DNA of 64,000 nucleotides. It comes from Luzula sylvatica (lineage: Eukaryota; Streptophyta; Magnoliopsida; Poales; Juncaceae). The stretch lies in the NCBI GenBank assembly GCA_946800325.1, contig OX326958.1, positions 32,471,314-32,535,313 of the forward strand, written 5' to 3'. Shown in pieces: positions 13,509-26,500 of this stretch; within the stretch, counting starts at the first letter, position 1, and the number at the start of each line of letters is the position of its first letter. The notes below the pieces were generated by a model, which worked only from the letters and a program-made list of their open reading frames with translations, did no database searches and had not been told where the DNA came from. The position numbers and the translations under genes were made by a program.

Positions 13509-15314
13509 AATAAAGTGTTTTGAGATCATTTGTATCGTATCTTTTACTACATAACTTTTCACCAAATTTCACAAACACTAAGAAAGTTTGTTTTTCGATT
13601 CAAAACAAGATTTTAACGCTTTGAGGAGTTCAAATAACGTGTTTTTAGATCATTTGTATCGTATCTTTTACTACATTACTTTTCACCAAATTTCACAATC
13701 ACTAAGAAAGTTTGTTTTTCGATTCAAAACAAGATTTTAGCACTTTGTGGACTTCAAATAACGTGTTTTGAGATCAGTTGTATCGTATCTTTTACTACAT
13801 AACTTTTCACCAAATTTCACAAACACTAAGAAAGTTTGTTTTTCGATTCAAAACAAGATTTTAACGCTTTGTGGAGTTCAAAAAACGTGTTTTGAGATCA
13901 TTTGTATCGTATCTTTTACTACATAACTTTTCGCCGAATTTCACAAACACTAACAAAGTTTGTTTTTCGATTCAAAACAAGATTTTAGCGCTTTGTGGAG
14001 TTCAAATAACGTGTTTTGAGATCATTTGTATCGTATCTTTTACTACATAACTTTTGCCCAAATTTCACATACACTAAGAAAGTTTGTTTTTCGATTCAAA
14101 ACAAGATTTTAACGCTTTGTGGAGTTCAAATAACGTGTTTTGAGATCATTTGTATCGTATCTTTTACTACATAACTTTTAACCAAATTTCACAAACACTA
14201 AGAAAGTTTGTTTTTCGATTCAAAACAAGATTTTAGCGCTTTGTGGAGTTCAAATAACGTGTTTTTAGATCATTTGTATCGTATCTTTTGCTACATAACT
14301 TTTCACCAAATTTCTCAAACACTAAGAAATTTTGTTTTTCGATTCAAAACAAGATTTTAGCGCTTTGAGGAGTTCAAATAACGTGTTTTTAGATCTTTTG
14401 TATCGTATCTTCTGACTACATAACTTTTCACCAAATTTCACAAACACTAAGAAAGTCTGTTTTTCGATTCAAAACAAGATTTTAACGCTTTGAGGAGTTC
14501 AAATAACGTGTTTTGAGATCATTTGTATCGTATCTTTTACTACATAACTTTTCACCACATTTCACAAACACTAAGAAAGTTTGTTTTTCGATTCAAAACA
14601 AGATTTTAACGCTTTGAGGAGTTCAAATAACGTGTTTTAGATCATTTGTATCGTATCTTTTACTACATAACTTTTCACCAAATTTCACAAACACTAAGAA
14701 AGTTTGTTTTTCGATACAAAACAAGATTTTAACGCTTTGTGGAGTTCAAATAACGTGTTTTGAGATCATTTGTATCGTATCTTTTACTACATAAATTTTT
14801 ACCAAATTTCACAAACACAAAGAAAGTTTGTTTTTCGATTCAAAACCAGATTTTAGCGCTTTGTGGAGTTCAAATAACGTGTTTTTAGATCATTTGTATC
14901 GTATCTTTTACTACATAACTTTTCACCAAATTTCACATACACTAAGAATGTTTGTTTTTCGATTCAAAACAAGATTTTAACGCTTTGTGGAGTTCAAATA
15001 ACGTGTTTTGAGATCATTTGTATCGTATCTAATTTCACAAACACTAAGAAAGTTTGTTTTTCGATTCAAAACAAGATTTTAGCGCTTTGTGGAGTTCAAA
15101 TAACGTGTTTTGAGATCATTTGTATCATATCTTTTACTACACAAATTTTCACCAAATTTCACAAACACTAAGAAAGTTTGTTTTTCGATACAAAACAAGA
15201 TTTTAACGCTTTGTGGAGTTCAAATAACGTGTTTTGAGATCATTTGTATCGTATCTTTTACTACATAAATTTTCACCAAATTTCACAAACACAAAGAAAG
15301 TTTGTTTTTCGATT
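13501..15314 (+). repeat. Satellite block carrying a 474-bp internal duplication
   Basis: Continues with the variant order seen after 2960 and after 17180 (GGGGTTCCAA), including the AATCACTAAG, GCACTTTGTGGACTTC, GTTCAAAAAACG, GCCGAATTTC, GCCCAAATTTC and TTTCTCAAAC monomers. Short-monomer junctions at 15030 and 15504 are 474 bp apart, which is three full monomers plus one short one. That extra block explains why the local spacing is 3679 bp (12165 to 15844) instead of 3205. Confidence 0.8.
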
Positions 15315-18300
15315 CAAAACCAGATTTTAGCGCTTTGTGGAGTTCAAATAACGTGTTTTTAGATCATTTGTATCGTATCTTTTACTACATAACTTTTCAC
15401 CAAATTTCACATACACTAAGAATGTTTGTTTTTCGATTCAAAACAAGATTTTAACGCTTTGTGGAGTTCAAATAACGTGTTTTGAGATCATTTGTATCGT
15501 ATCTAATTTCACAAACACTAAGAAAGTTTGTTTTTCGATTCAAAACAAGATTTTAGCGCTTTGTGGAGTTCAAATAACGTGTTTTGAGATCATTTGTATC
15601 GTATCTTTTACTACACAAATTTTCACCAAATTTCACAAACACTAAGAAACTTTGTTTTTCGATTCAAAACAAGATTTTAGCGCTTTGTGGAGTTCAAATA
15701 ACGTGTTTTTAGATCATTTGTATCGTATCTTTTACTACATAACTTTTCACCAAATTTCACAAACACTAAGAAAGTTTGTTTTTCGATTCAAAACAAGATT
15801 TTAACGCTTTGTGGAGTTCAAATAACGTGTTTTGAGATCATTTGTGTCGTATCTTTTACTACATAACTTTTCACCAAATTTCACAAACACTAAGAAAGTT
15901 TGTTTTTCGATTCAAAACAAGATTTTAACGCTTTGAGGAGTTCAAATAACGTGTTTTTAGATCATTTGTATCGTATCTTTTACAACATAACTTTTCACCG
16001 AATTTCACAAACACTAAGAAAGTTTGTTTTTCGATTAAAAACAAGATTTTAACGTTTTGATGATTTCAATTAACGTGTTTTTAGATCATTTGTATCGTAT
16101 CTTTTACTACATAACTTTTCACCAAATTTCACAAACACTAAGAAAGTTTGTTTTTCGATTCAAAACAAGATTTTTGCGCTTTGTGCAGTTCAAATAACGT
16201 GTTTTGAGATCATTTGTATCGTATCTTTTACTACATAACTTTTCACCAAATTTCACAAACACTAAGAAAGTTTGTTTTTCGATTCAAAACAAGATTTTAA
16301 CGCTTTGTGGGGTTCAAATAACGTGTTCTGAGATCAATTGTATCGTATCTTTTACTTCATAACTTTTCACCAAATTTCACAAACACTAAGAAAGTTTGTT
16401 TTTCGATTCAAAACAAGATTTTAACGCTTTGAGGAGTTCAAATAACGTGTTATTAGATCATTTGTATCGTATCTTTTGAGTACATAACTTTTCACCAAAT
16501 TTCACAAACACTAAGAAAGTCTGTTTTTCGATTCAAAACATGATTTTAACGCTTTTGAGGAGTTCAAATAACGTGTTTTGAGATCATTTGTATCGTATCT
16601 TTTACTACATAACTTTTCACCACATTTCACAAACACTAAGAAAGTATGTTTTTCGATTCAAAACAAGATTTTAACGCTTTGAGGAGTTCAAATAACGTGT
16701 TTTTTGATTATTTGTATCGTAACTTTTAACTACATAACTTTTCACCAAATTTCACAAACACTAAGAAAGTTTGTGTTTCGATTCAAAACAAGATTTTAAC
16801 GCTTTGAGGAGTTCAAATAACGTGTTTTTTGATTATTTGTATCGTATCTTTTACTACATAACTTTTCACCAAATTTCACAAACTCTAAGAAAGTTTGTTT
16901 TTCGATTCAAAACAAGATTTTTGCGCTTTGTGCAGTTCAAATAACGTGTTTTGAGATCATTTGTATCGTATCTTTTACTACATAACTTTTCACCAAATTT
17001 CACAAACACTAAGAAAGTTTGTTTTTCGATTCAAAACAAGATATTAGCGCTTTGTGGAGTTCAAATAACGTGTTTTTAGATCATTTGTATCGTATCTTTT
17101 ACTACATAACTTTTCACCAAATTTCACAAACACTAAGAAAGTTTGTTTTTCGATTCAAAACAAGATTTTAACGCTTTGTGGGGTTCCAATAACGTGTTTT
17201 GAGATCATTTGTATCGTATCTTTTACTACATAACTTTTCACCAAATTTCACAAACACTAAGAAAGTTTGTTTTTCGATTCAAAACAAGATTTTAACGCTT
17301 TGAGGAGTTCAAATAACGTGTTTTTAGATCATTTGTATCGTATCTTTTACTACATTACTTTTCACCAAATTTCACAATCACTAAGAAAGTTTGTTTTTCG
17401 ATTCAAAACAAGATTTTAGCACTTTGTGGACTTCAAATAACATGTTTTGAGATCAGTTGTATCGTATCTTTTACTACATAACTTTTCACCAAATTTCACA
17501 AACACTAAGAAAGTTTGTTTTTCGATTCAAAACAAGATTTTAACGCTTTGTGGAGTTCAAAAAACGTGTTTTGAGATCATTTGTATCGTATCTTTTACTA
17601 CATAACTTTTCGCCGAATTTCACAAACACTAACAAAGTTTGTTTTTCGATTCAAAACAAGATTTTAGCGCTTTGTGGAGTTCAAATAACGTGTTTTGAGA
17701 TCATTTGTATCGTATCTTTTACTACATAACTTTTGCCCAAATTTCACATACACTAAGAAAGTTTGTTTTTCGATTCAAAACAAGATTTTAACGCTTTGTG
17801 GAGTTCAAATAACGTGTTTTGAGATCATTTGTATCGTATCTTTTACTACATAACTTTTAACCAAATTTCACAAACACTAAGAAAGTTTGTTTTTCGATTC
17901 AAAACAAGATTTTAGCGCTTTGTGGAGTTCAAATAACGTGTTTTTAGATCATTTGTATCGTATCTTTTGCTACATAACTTTTCACCAAATTTCTCAAACA
18001 CTAAGAAATTTTGTTTTTCGATTCAAAACAAGATTTTAGCGCTTTGAGGAGTTCAAATAACGTGTTTTTAGATCTTTTGTATCGTATCTTCTGACTACAT
18101 AACTTTTCACCAAATTTCACAAACACTAAGAAAGTCTGTTTTTCGATTCAAAACAAGATTTTAACGCTTTGAGGAGTTCAAATAACGTGTTTTGAGATCA
18201 TTTGTATCGTATCTTTTACTACATAACTTTTCACCACATTTCACAAACACTAAGAAAGTTTGTTTTTCGATTCAAAACAAGATTTTAACGCTTTGAGGAG

Positions 18301-21300
18301 TTCAAATAACGTGTTTTAGATCATTTGTATCGTATCTTTTACTACATAACTTTTCACCAAATTTCACAAACACTAAGAAAGTTTGTTTTTCGATACAAAA
18401 CAAGATTTTAACGCTTTGTGGAGTTGAAATAACGTGTTTTGAGATCATTTGTATCGTATCTTTTACTACATAAATTTTTACCAAATTTCACAAACACAAA
18501 GAAAGTTTGTTTTTCGATTCAAAACCAGATTTTAGCGCTTTGTGGAGTTCAAATAACGTGTTTTTAGATCATTTGTATCGTATCTTTTACTACATAACTT
18601 TTCACCAAATTTCACATACACTAAGAATGTTTGTTTTTCGATTCAAAACAAGATTTTAACGCTTTGTGGAGTTCAAATAACGTGTTTTGAGATCATTTGT
18701 ATCGTATCTAATTTCACAAACACTAAGAAAGTTTGTTTTTCGATTCAAAACAAGATTTTAGCGCTTTGTGGAGTTCAAATAACGTGTTTTGAGATCATTT
18801 GTATCATATCTTTTACTACACAAATTTTCACCAAATTTCACAAACACTAAGAAACTTTGTTTTTCGATTCAAAACAAGATTTTAGCGCTTTGTGGAGTTC
18901 AAATAACGTGTTTTTAGATCATTTGTATCGTATCTTTTACTACATAACTTTTCACCAAATTTCACAAACACTAAGAAAGTTTGTTTTTCGATTCAAAACA
19001 AGATTTTAACGCTTTGTGGAGTTCAAATAACGTGTTTTGAGATCATTTGTGTCGTATCTTTTACTACATAACTTTTCACCAAATTTCACAAACACTAAGA
19101 AAGTTTGTTTTTCGATTCAAAACAAGATTTTAACGCTTTGAGGAGTTCAAATAACGTGTTTTTAGATCATTTGTATCGTATCTTTTACAACATAACTTTT
19201 CACCGAATTTCACAAACACTAAGAAAGTTTGTTTTTCGATTAAAAACAAGATTTTAACGTTTTGATGATTTCAATTAACGTGTTTTTAGATCATTTGTAT
19301 CGTATCTTTTACTACATAACTTTTCACCAAATTTCACAAACACTAAGAAAGTTTGTTTTTCGATTCAAAACAAGATTTTTGCGCTTTGTGCAGTTCAAAT
19401 AACGTGTTTTGAGATCATTTGTATCGTATCTTTTACTACATAACTTTTCACCAAATTTCACAAACACTAAGAAAGTTTGTTTTTCGATTCAAAACAAGAT
19501 TTTAACGCTTTGTGGGGTTCAAATAACGTGTTCTGAGATCAATTGTATCGTATCTTTTACTTCATAACTTTTCACCAAATTTCACAAACACTAAGAAAGT
19601 TTGTTTTTCGATTCAAAACAAGATTTTAACGCTTTGAGGAGTTCAAATAACGTGTTATTAGATCATTTGTATCGTATCTTTTGAGTACATAACTTTTCAC
19701 CAAATTTCACAAACACTAAGAAAGTCTGTTTTTCGATTCAAAACATGATTTTAACGCTTTTGAGGAGTTCAAATAACGTGTTTTGAGATCATTTGTATCG
19801 TATCTTTTACTACATAACTTTTCACCACATTTCACAAACACTAAGAAAGTATGTTTTTCGATTCAAAACAAGATTTTAACGCTTTGAGGAGTTCAAATAA
19901 CGTGTTTTTTGATTATTTGTATCGTAACTTTTAACTACATAACTTTTCACCAAATTTCACAAACACTAAGAAAGTTTGTGTTTCGATTCAAAACAAGATT
20001 TTAACGCTTTGAGGAGTTCAAATAACGTGTTTTTTGATTATTTGTATCGTATCTTTTACTACATAACTTTTCACCAAATTTCACAAACTCTAAGAAAGTT
20101 TGTTTTTCGATTCAAAACAAGATTTTTGCGCTTTGTGCAGTTCAAATAACGTGTTTTGAGATCATTTGTATCGTATCTTTTACTACATAACTTTTCACCA
20201 AATTTCACAAACACTAAGAAAGTTTGTTTTTCGATTCAAAACAAGATATTAGCGCTTTGTGGAGTTCAAATAACGTGTTTTTAGATCATTTGTATCGTAT
20301 CTTTTACTACATAACTTTTCACCAAATTTCACAAACACTAAGAAAGTTTGTTTTTCGATTCAAAACAAGATTTTAACGCTTTGTGGGGTTCAAATAACGT
20401 GTTTTGAGATCATTTGTATCGTATCTTTTACTACATAACTTTTCACCAAATTTCACAAACACTAAGAAAGTTTGTTTTTCGATTCAAAACAAGATTTTAA
20501 CGCTTTGAGGAGTTCAAATAACGTGTTTTTAGATCATTTGTATCGTATCTTTTACTACATTACTTTTCACCAAATTTCACAATCACTAAGAAAGTTTGTT
20601 TTTCGATTCAAAACAAGATTTTAGCACTTTGTGGACTTCAAATAACGTGTTTTGAGATCAGTTGTATCGTATCTTTTACTACATAACTTTTCACCAAATT
20701 TCACAAACACTAAGAAAGTTTGTTTTTCGATTCAAAACAAGATTTTAACGCTTTGTGGAGTTCAAAAAACGTGTTTTGAGATCATTTGTATCGTATCTTT
20801 TACTACATAACTTTTCGCCGAATTTCACAAACACTAACAAAGTTTGTTTTTCGATTCAAAACAAGATTTTAGCGCTTTGTGGAGTTCAAATAACGTGTTT
20901 TGAGATCATTTGTATCGTATCTTTTACTACATAACTTTTGCCCAAATTTCACATACACTAAGAAAGTTTGTTTTTCGATTCAAAACAAGATTTTAACGCT
21001 TTGTGGAGTTCAAATAACGTGTTTTGAGATCATTTGTATCGTATCTTTTACTACATAACTTTTAACCAAATTTCACAAACACTAAGAAAGTTTGTTTTTC
21101 GATTCAAAACAAGATTTTAGCGCTTTGTGGAGTTCAAATAACGTGTTTTTAGATCATTTGTATCGTATCTTTTGCTACATAACTTTTCACCAAATTTCTC
21201 AAACACTAAGAAATTTTGTTTTTCGATTCAAAACAAGATTTTAGCGCTTTGAGGAGTTCAAATAACGTGTTTTTAGATCTTTTGTATCGTATCTTCTGAC

Positions 21301-23560
21301 TACATAACTTTTCACCAAATTTCACAAACACTAAGAAAGTCTGTTTTTCGATTCAAAACAAGATTTTAACGCTTTGAGGAGTTCAAATAACGTGTTTTGA
21401 GATCATTTGTATCGTATCTTTTACTACATAACTTTTCACCACATTTCACAAACACTAAGAAAGTTTGTTTTTCGATTCAAAACAAGATTTTAACGCTTTG
21501 AGGAGTTCAAATAACGTGTTTTAGATCATTTGTATCGTATCTTTTACTACATAACTTTTCACCAAATTTCACAAACACTAAGAAAGTTTGTTTTTCGATA
21601 CAAAACAAGATTTTAACGCTTTGTGGAGTTCAAATAACGTGTTTTGAGATCATTTGTATCGTATCTTTTACTACATAAATTTTCACCAAATTTCACAAAC
21701 ACAAAGAAAGTTTGTTTTTCGATTCAAAACCAGATTTTAGCGCTTTGTGGAGTTCAAATAACGTGTTTTTAGATCATTTGTATCGTATCTTTTACTACAT
21801 AACTTTTCACCAAATTTCACATACACTAAGAAAGTTTGTTTTTCGATTCAAAACAAGATTTTAACGCTTTGTGGAGTTCAAATAACGTGTTTTGAGATCA
21901 TTTGTATGGTATCTAATTTCACAAACACTAAGAAAGTTTGTTTTTCGATTCAAAACAAGATTTTAGCGCTTTGTGGAGTTCAAATAACGTGTTTTGAGAT
22001 CATTTGTATCGTATCTTTTACTACACAAATTTTCACCAAATTTCACAAACACTAAGAAACTTTGTTTTTCGATTCAAAACAAGATTTTAGCGCTTTGTGG
22101 AGTTCAAATAACGTGTTTTTAGATCATTTGTATCGTATCTTTTACTACATAACTTTTCACCAAATTTCACAAACACTAAGAAAGTTTGTTTTTCGATTCA
22201 AAACAAGATTTTAACGCTTTGTGGAGTTCAAATAACGTGTTTTGAGATCATTTGTGTCGTATCTTTTACTACATAACTTTTCACCAAATTTCACAAACAC
22301 TAAGAAAGTTTGTTTTTCGATTCAAAACAAGATTTTAACGCTTTGAGGAGTTCAAATAACGTGTTTTTAGATCATTTGTATCGTATCTTTTACAACATAA
22401 CTTTTCACCGAATTTCACAAACACTAAGAAAGTTTGTTTTTCGATTAAAAACAAGATTTTAACGTTTTGATGATTTCAATTAACGTGTTTTTAGATCATT
22501 TGTATCGTATCTTTTACTACATAACTTTTCACCAAATTTCACAAACACTAAGAAAGTTTGTTTTTCGATTCAAAACAAGATTTTTGCGCTTTGTGCAATT
22601 CAAATAACGTGTTTTGAGATCATTTGTATCGTATCTTTTACTACATAACTTTTCACCAAATTTCACAAACACTAAGAAAGTTTGTTTTTCGATTCAAAAC
22701 AAGATTTTAACGCTTTGTGGAGTTCAAATAACGTGTTCTGAGATCAATTGTATCGTATCTTTTACTTCATAACTTTTCACCAAATTTCACAAACACTAAG
22801 AAAGTTTGTTTTTCGATTCAAAACAAGATTTTAACGCTTTGAGGAGTTCAAATAACGTGTTATTAGATCATTTGTATCGTATCTTTTGAGTACATAACTT
22901 TTCACCAAATTTCACACACACTAAGAAAGTCTGTTTGTCGATTCAAAACATGATTTTAACGCTTTTGAGGAGTTCAAATAACGTGTTTTGAGATCATTTG
23001 TATCGTATCTTTTACTACATAACTTTTCACCACATTTCACAAACACTAAGAAAGTATGTTTTTCGATTGAAAACAAGATTTTAACGCTTTGAGGAGTTCA
23101 AATAACGTGTTTTTTGATTATTTGTATCGTAACTTTTAACTACATAACTTTTCACCAAATTTCACAAACACTAAGAAAGTTTGTGTTTCGATTCAAAACA
23201 AGATTTTAACGCTTTGAGGAGGTCAAATAACATGTTTTTTGATTATTTGTATCGTATCTTTTACTACATAACTTTTCACCAAATTTCACAAACACTAAGA
23301 AAGTTTGTTTTTCGATTCAAAACAAGATTTTTGCGCTTTGTGCAGTTCAAATAACGTGTTTTGAGATCATTTGTATCGTATCTTTTACTACATAACTTTT
23401 CACCAAATTTCACAAACACTAAGAAAGTTTGTTTTTCGATTCAAAACAAGATATTAGCGCTTTGTGGAGTTCAAATAACGTGTTTTTAGATCATTTGTAT
23501 CGTATCTTTTACTACATAAATTTTCACCAAATTTCACAAACACTAAGAAAGTTTGTTTTT
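15315..23560 (+). repeat. 3205-bp higher-order repeat, about 2.6 copies
   Basis: TTTGTGTCG markers at 15844, 19049 and 22254, and short-monomer junctions at 15504, 18709 and 21914, are all exactly 3205 bp apart. The first 5.1 kb (15315-20427) also matches 1095-6207 at a constant 14220-bp offset. The differences I noticed by eye are few single substitutions, for example C at 5531 against T at 19751, T at 5427 against A at 19647, and G at 4942 against T at 19162. The last copy is more diverged and grades into the 3059-bp family. Confidence 0.87.
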
Positions 23561-26500
23561 CGATTCAAAACAAGATTTTAACGCTTTGTGGAGTTCAAAT
23601 AACGTGTTTTTAGATCATTTGTATCGTATCTTTTACTACATAACTTTTCACCAAATTTCACAAACACTAAGAAAATTTGTTTTTCGATACAAAACTAGAT
23701 TTTAACGCTTTGTGGAGTTCAAATAACGTGTTTTGAGATCATTTGTATCGTATCTTTTACTACATAAATTTTCACCAAATTTCACAAACACTAAGAAAGT
23801 TTGTTTTTCGATTCAAAACCAGATTTTAGCGCTTTGTGGAGTTCAAATAACGTGTTTTTAGATCATTTGTATCGTATCTTTTACTACATAACTTTTCACC
23901 AAATTTCACATACACTAAGAAAGTTTGTTTTTCGATTCAAAACAAGATTTTAACGCTTTGTGGAGTTCAAATAACGTGTTTTGAGATCATTTGTATGGTA
24001 TCTAATTTCACAAACACTAAGAAAGTTTGTTTTTCGATTCAAAACAAGATTTTAGCGCTTTGTGGAGTTCAAATAACGTGTTTTGAGATCATTTGTATCG
24101 TATCTTTTACTACACAAATTTTCACCAAATTTCACAAACACTAAGAAACTTTGTTTTTCGATTCAAAACAAGATTTTAGCGCTTTGTGGAGTTCAAATAA
24201 CGTGTTTTTAGATCATTTGTATCGTATCTTTTACTACATAACTTTTCACCAAATTTCACAAACACTAAGAAAGTTTGTTTTTCGATTCAAAACAAGATTT
24301 TAACGCTTTGTGGAGTTCAAATAACGTGTTTTGAGATCATTTGTGTCGTATCTTTTACTACATAACTTTTCACCAAATTTCACAAACACTAAGAAAGTTT
24401 GTTTTTCGATTCAAAACAAGATTTTAACGCTTTGAGGAGTTCAAATAACGTGTTTTTAGATCATTTGTATCGTATCTTTTACAACATAACTTTTCACCGA
24501 ATTTCACAAACACTAAGAAAGTTTGTTTTTCGATTAAAAACAAGATTTTAACGTTTTGATGATTTCAATTAACGTGTTTTTAGATCATTTGTATCGTATC
24601 TTTTACTACATAACTTTTCACCAAATTTCACAAACACTAAGAAAGTTTGTTTTTCGATACAAAACAAGATTTTAACGCTTTGTGGAGTTCAAATAACGTG
24701 TTTTGAGATCATTTGTATCGTATCTTTTACTACATAAATTTTCACCAAATTTCACAAACACAAAGAAAGTTTGTTTTTCGATTCAAAACCAGATTTTAGC
24801 GCTTTGTGGAGTTCAAATAACGTGTTTTTAGATCATTTGTATCGTATCTTTTACTACATAACTTTTCACCAAATTTCACATACACTAAGAAAGTTTGTTT
24901 TTCGATTCAAAACAAGATTTTAACGCTTTGTGGAGTTCAAATAACGTGTTTTGAGATCATTTGTATGGTATCTAATTTCACAAACACTAAGAAAGTTTGT
25001 TTTTCGATTCAAAACAAGATTTTAGCGCTTTGTGGAGTTCAAATAACGTGTTTTGAGATCATTTGTATCGTATCTTTTACTACACAAATTTTCACCAAAT
25101 TTCACAAACACTAAGAAACTTTGTTTTTCGATTCAAAACAAGATTTTAGCGCTTTGTGGAGTTCAAATAACGTGTTTTTAGATCATTTGTATCGTATCTT
25201 TTACTACATAACTTTTCACCAAATTTCACAAACACTAAGAAAGTTTGTTTTTCGATTCAAAACAAGATTTTAACGCTTTGTGGAGTTCAAATAACGTGTT
25301 TTGAGATCATTTGTGTCGTATCTTTTACTACATAACTTTTCACCAAATTTCACAAACACTAAGAAAGTTTGTTTTTCGATTCAAAACAAGATTTTAACGC
25401 TTTGAGGAGTTCAAATAACGTGTTTTTAGATCATTTGTATCGTATCTTTTACAACATAACTTTTCACCGAATTTCACAAACACTAAGAAAGTTTGTTTTT
25501 CGATTAAAAACAAGATTTTAACGTTTTGATGATTTCAATTAACGTGTTTTTAGATCATTTGTATCGTATCTTTTACTACATAACTTTTCACCAAATTTCA
25601 CAAACACTAAGAAAGTTTGTTTTTCGATTCAAAACAAGATTTTTGCGCTTTGTGCAATTCAAATAACGTGTTTTGAGATCATTTGTATCGTATCTTTTAC
25701 TACATAACTTTTCACCAAATTTCACAAACACTAAGAAAGTTTGTTTTTCGATTCAAAACAAGATTTTAACGCTTTGTGGAGTTCAAATAACGTGTTCTGA
25801 GATCAATTGTATCGTATCTTTTACTTCATAACTTTTCACCAAATTTCACAAACACTAAGAAAGTTTGTTTTTCGATTCAAAACAAGATTTTAACGCTTTG
25901 AGGAGTTCAAATAACGTGTTATTAGATCATTTGTATCGTATCTTTTGAGTACATAACTTTTCACCAAATTTCACACACACTAAGAAAGTCTGTTTGTCGA
26001 TTCAAAACATGATTTTAACGCTTTTGAGGAGTTCAAATAACGTGTTTTGAGATCATTTGTATCGTATCTTTTACTACATAACTTTTCACCACATTTCACA
26101 AACACTAAGAAAGTATGTTTTTCGATTGAAAACAAGATTTTAACGCTTTGAGGAGTTCAAATAACGTGTTTTTTGATTATTTGTATCGTAACTTTTAACT
26201 ACATAACTTTTCACCAAATTTCACAAACACTAAGAAAGTTTGTGTTTCGATTCAAAACAAGATTTTAACGCTTTGAGGAGGTCAAATAACATGTTTTTTG
26301 ATTATTTGTATCGTATCTTTTACTACATAACTTTTCACCAAATTTCACAAACACTAAGAAAGTTTGTTTTTCGATTCAAAACAAGATTTTTGCGCTTTGT
26401 GCAGTTCAAATAACGTGTTTTGAGATCATTTGTATCGTATCTTTTACTACATAACTTTTCACCAAATTTCACAAACACTAAGAAAGTTTGTTTTTCGATT

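Noticed and set aside
18302..18484. 60-codon minus-strand open frame in the satellite
   Set aside because: By-product of monomer sequence, with the same peptide phrase repeated inside it. The similar 63-codon frame at 40003-40194 is rejected for the same reason.
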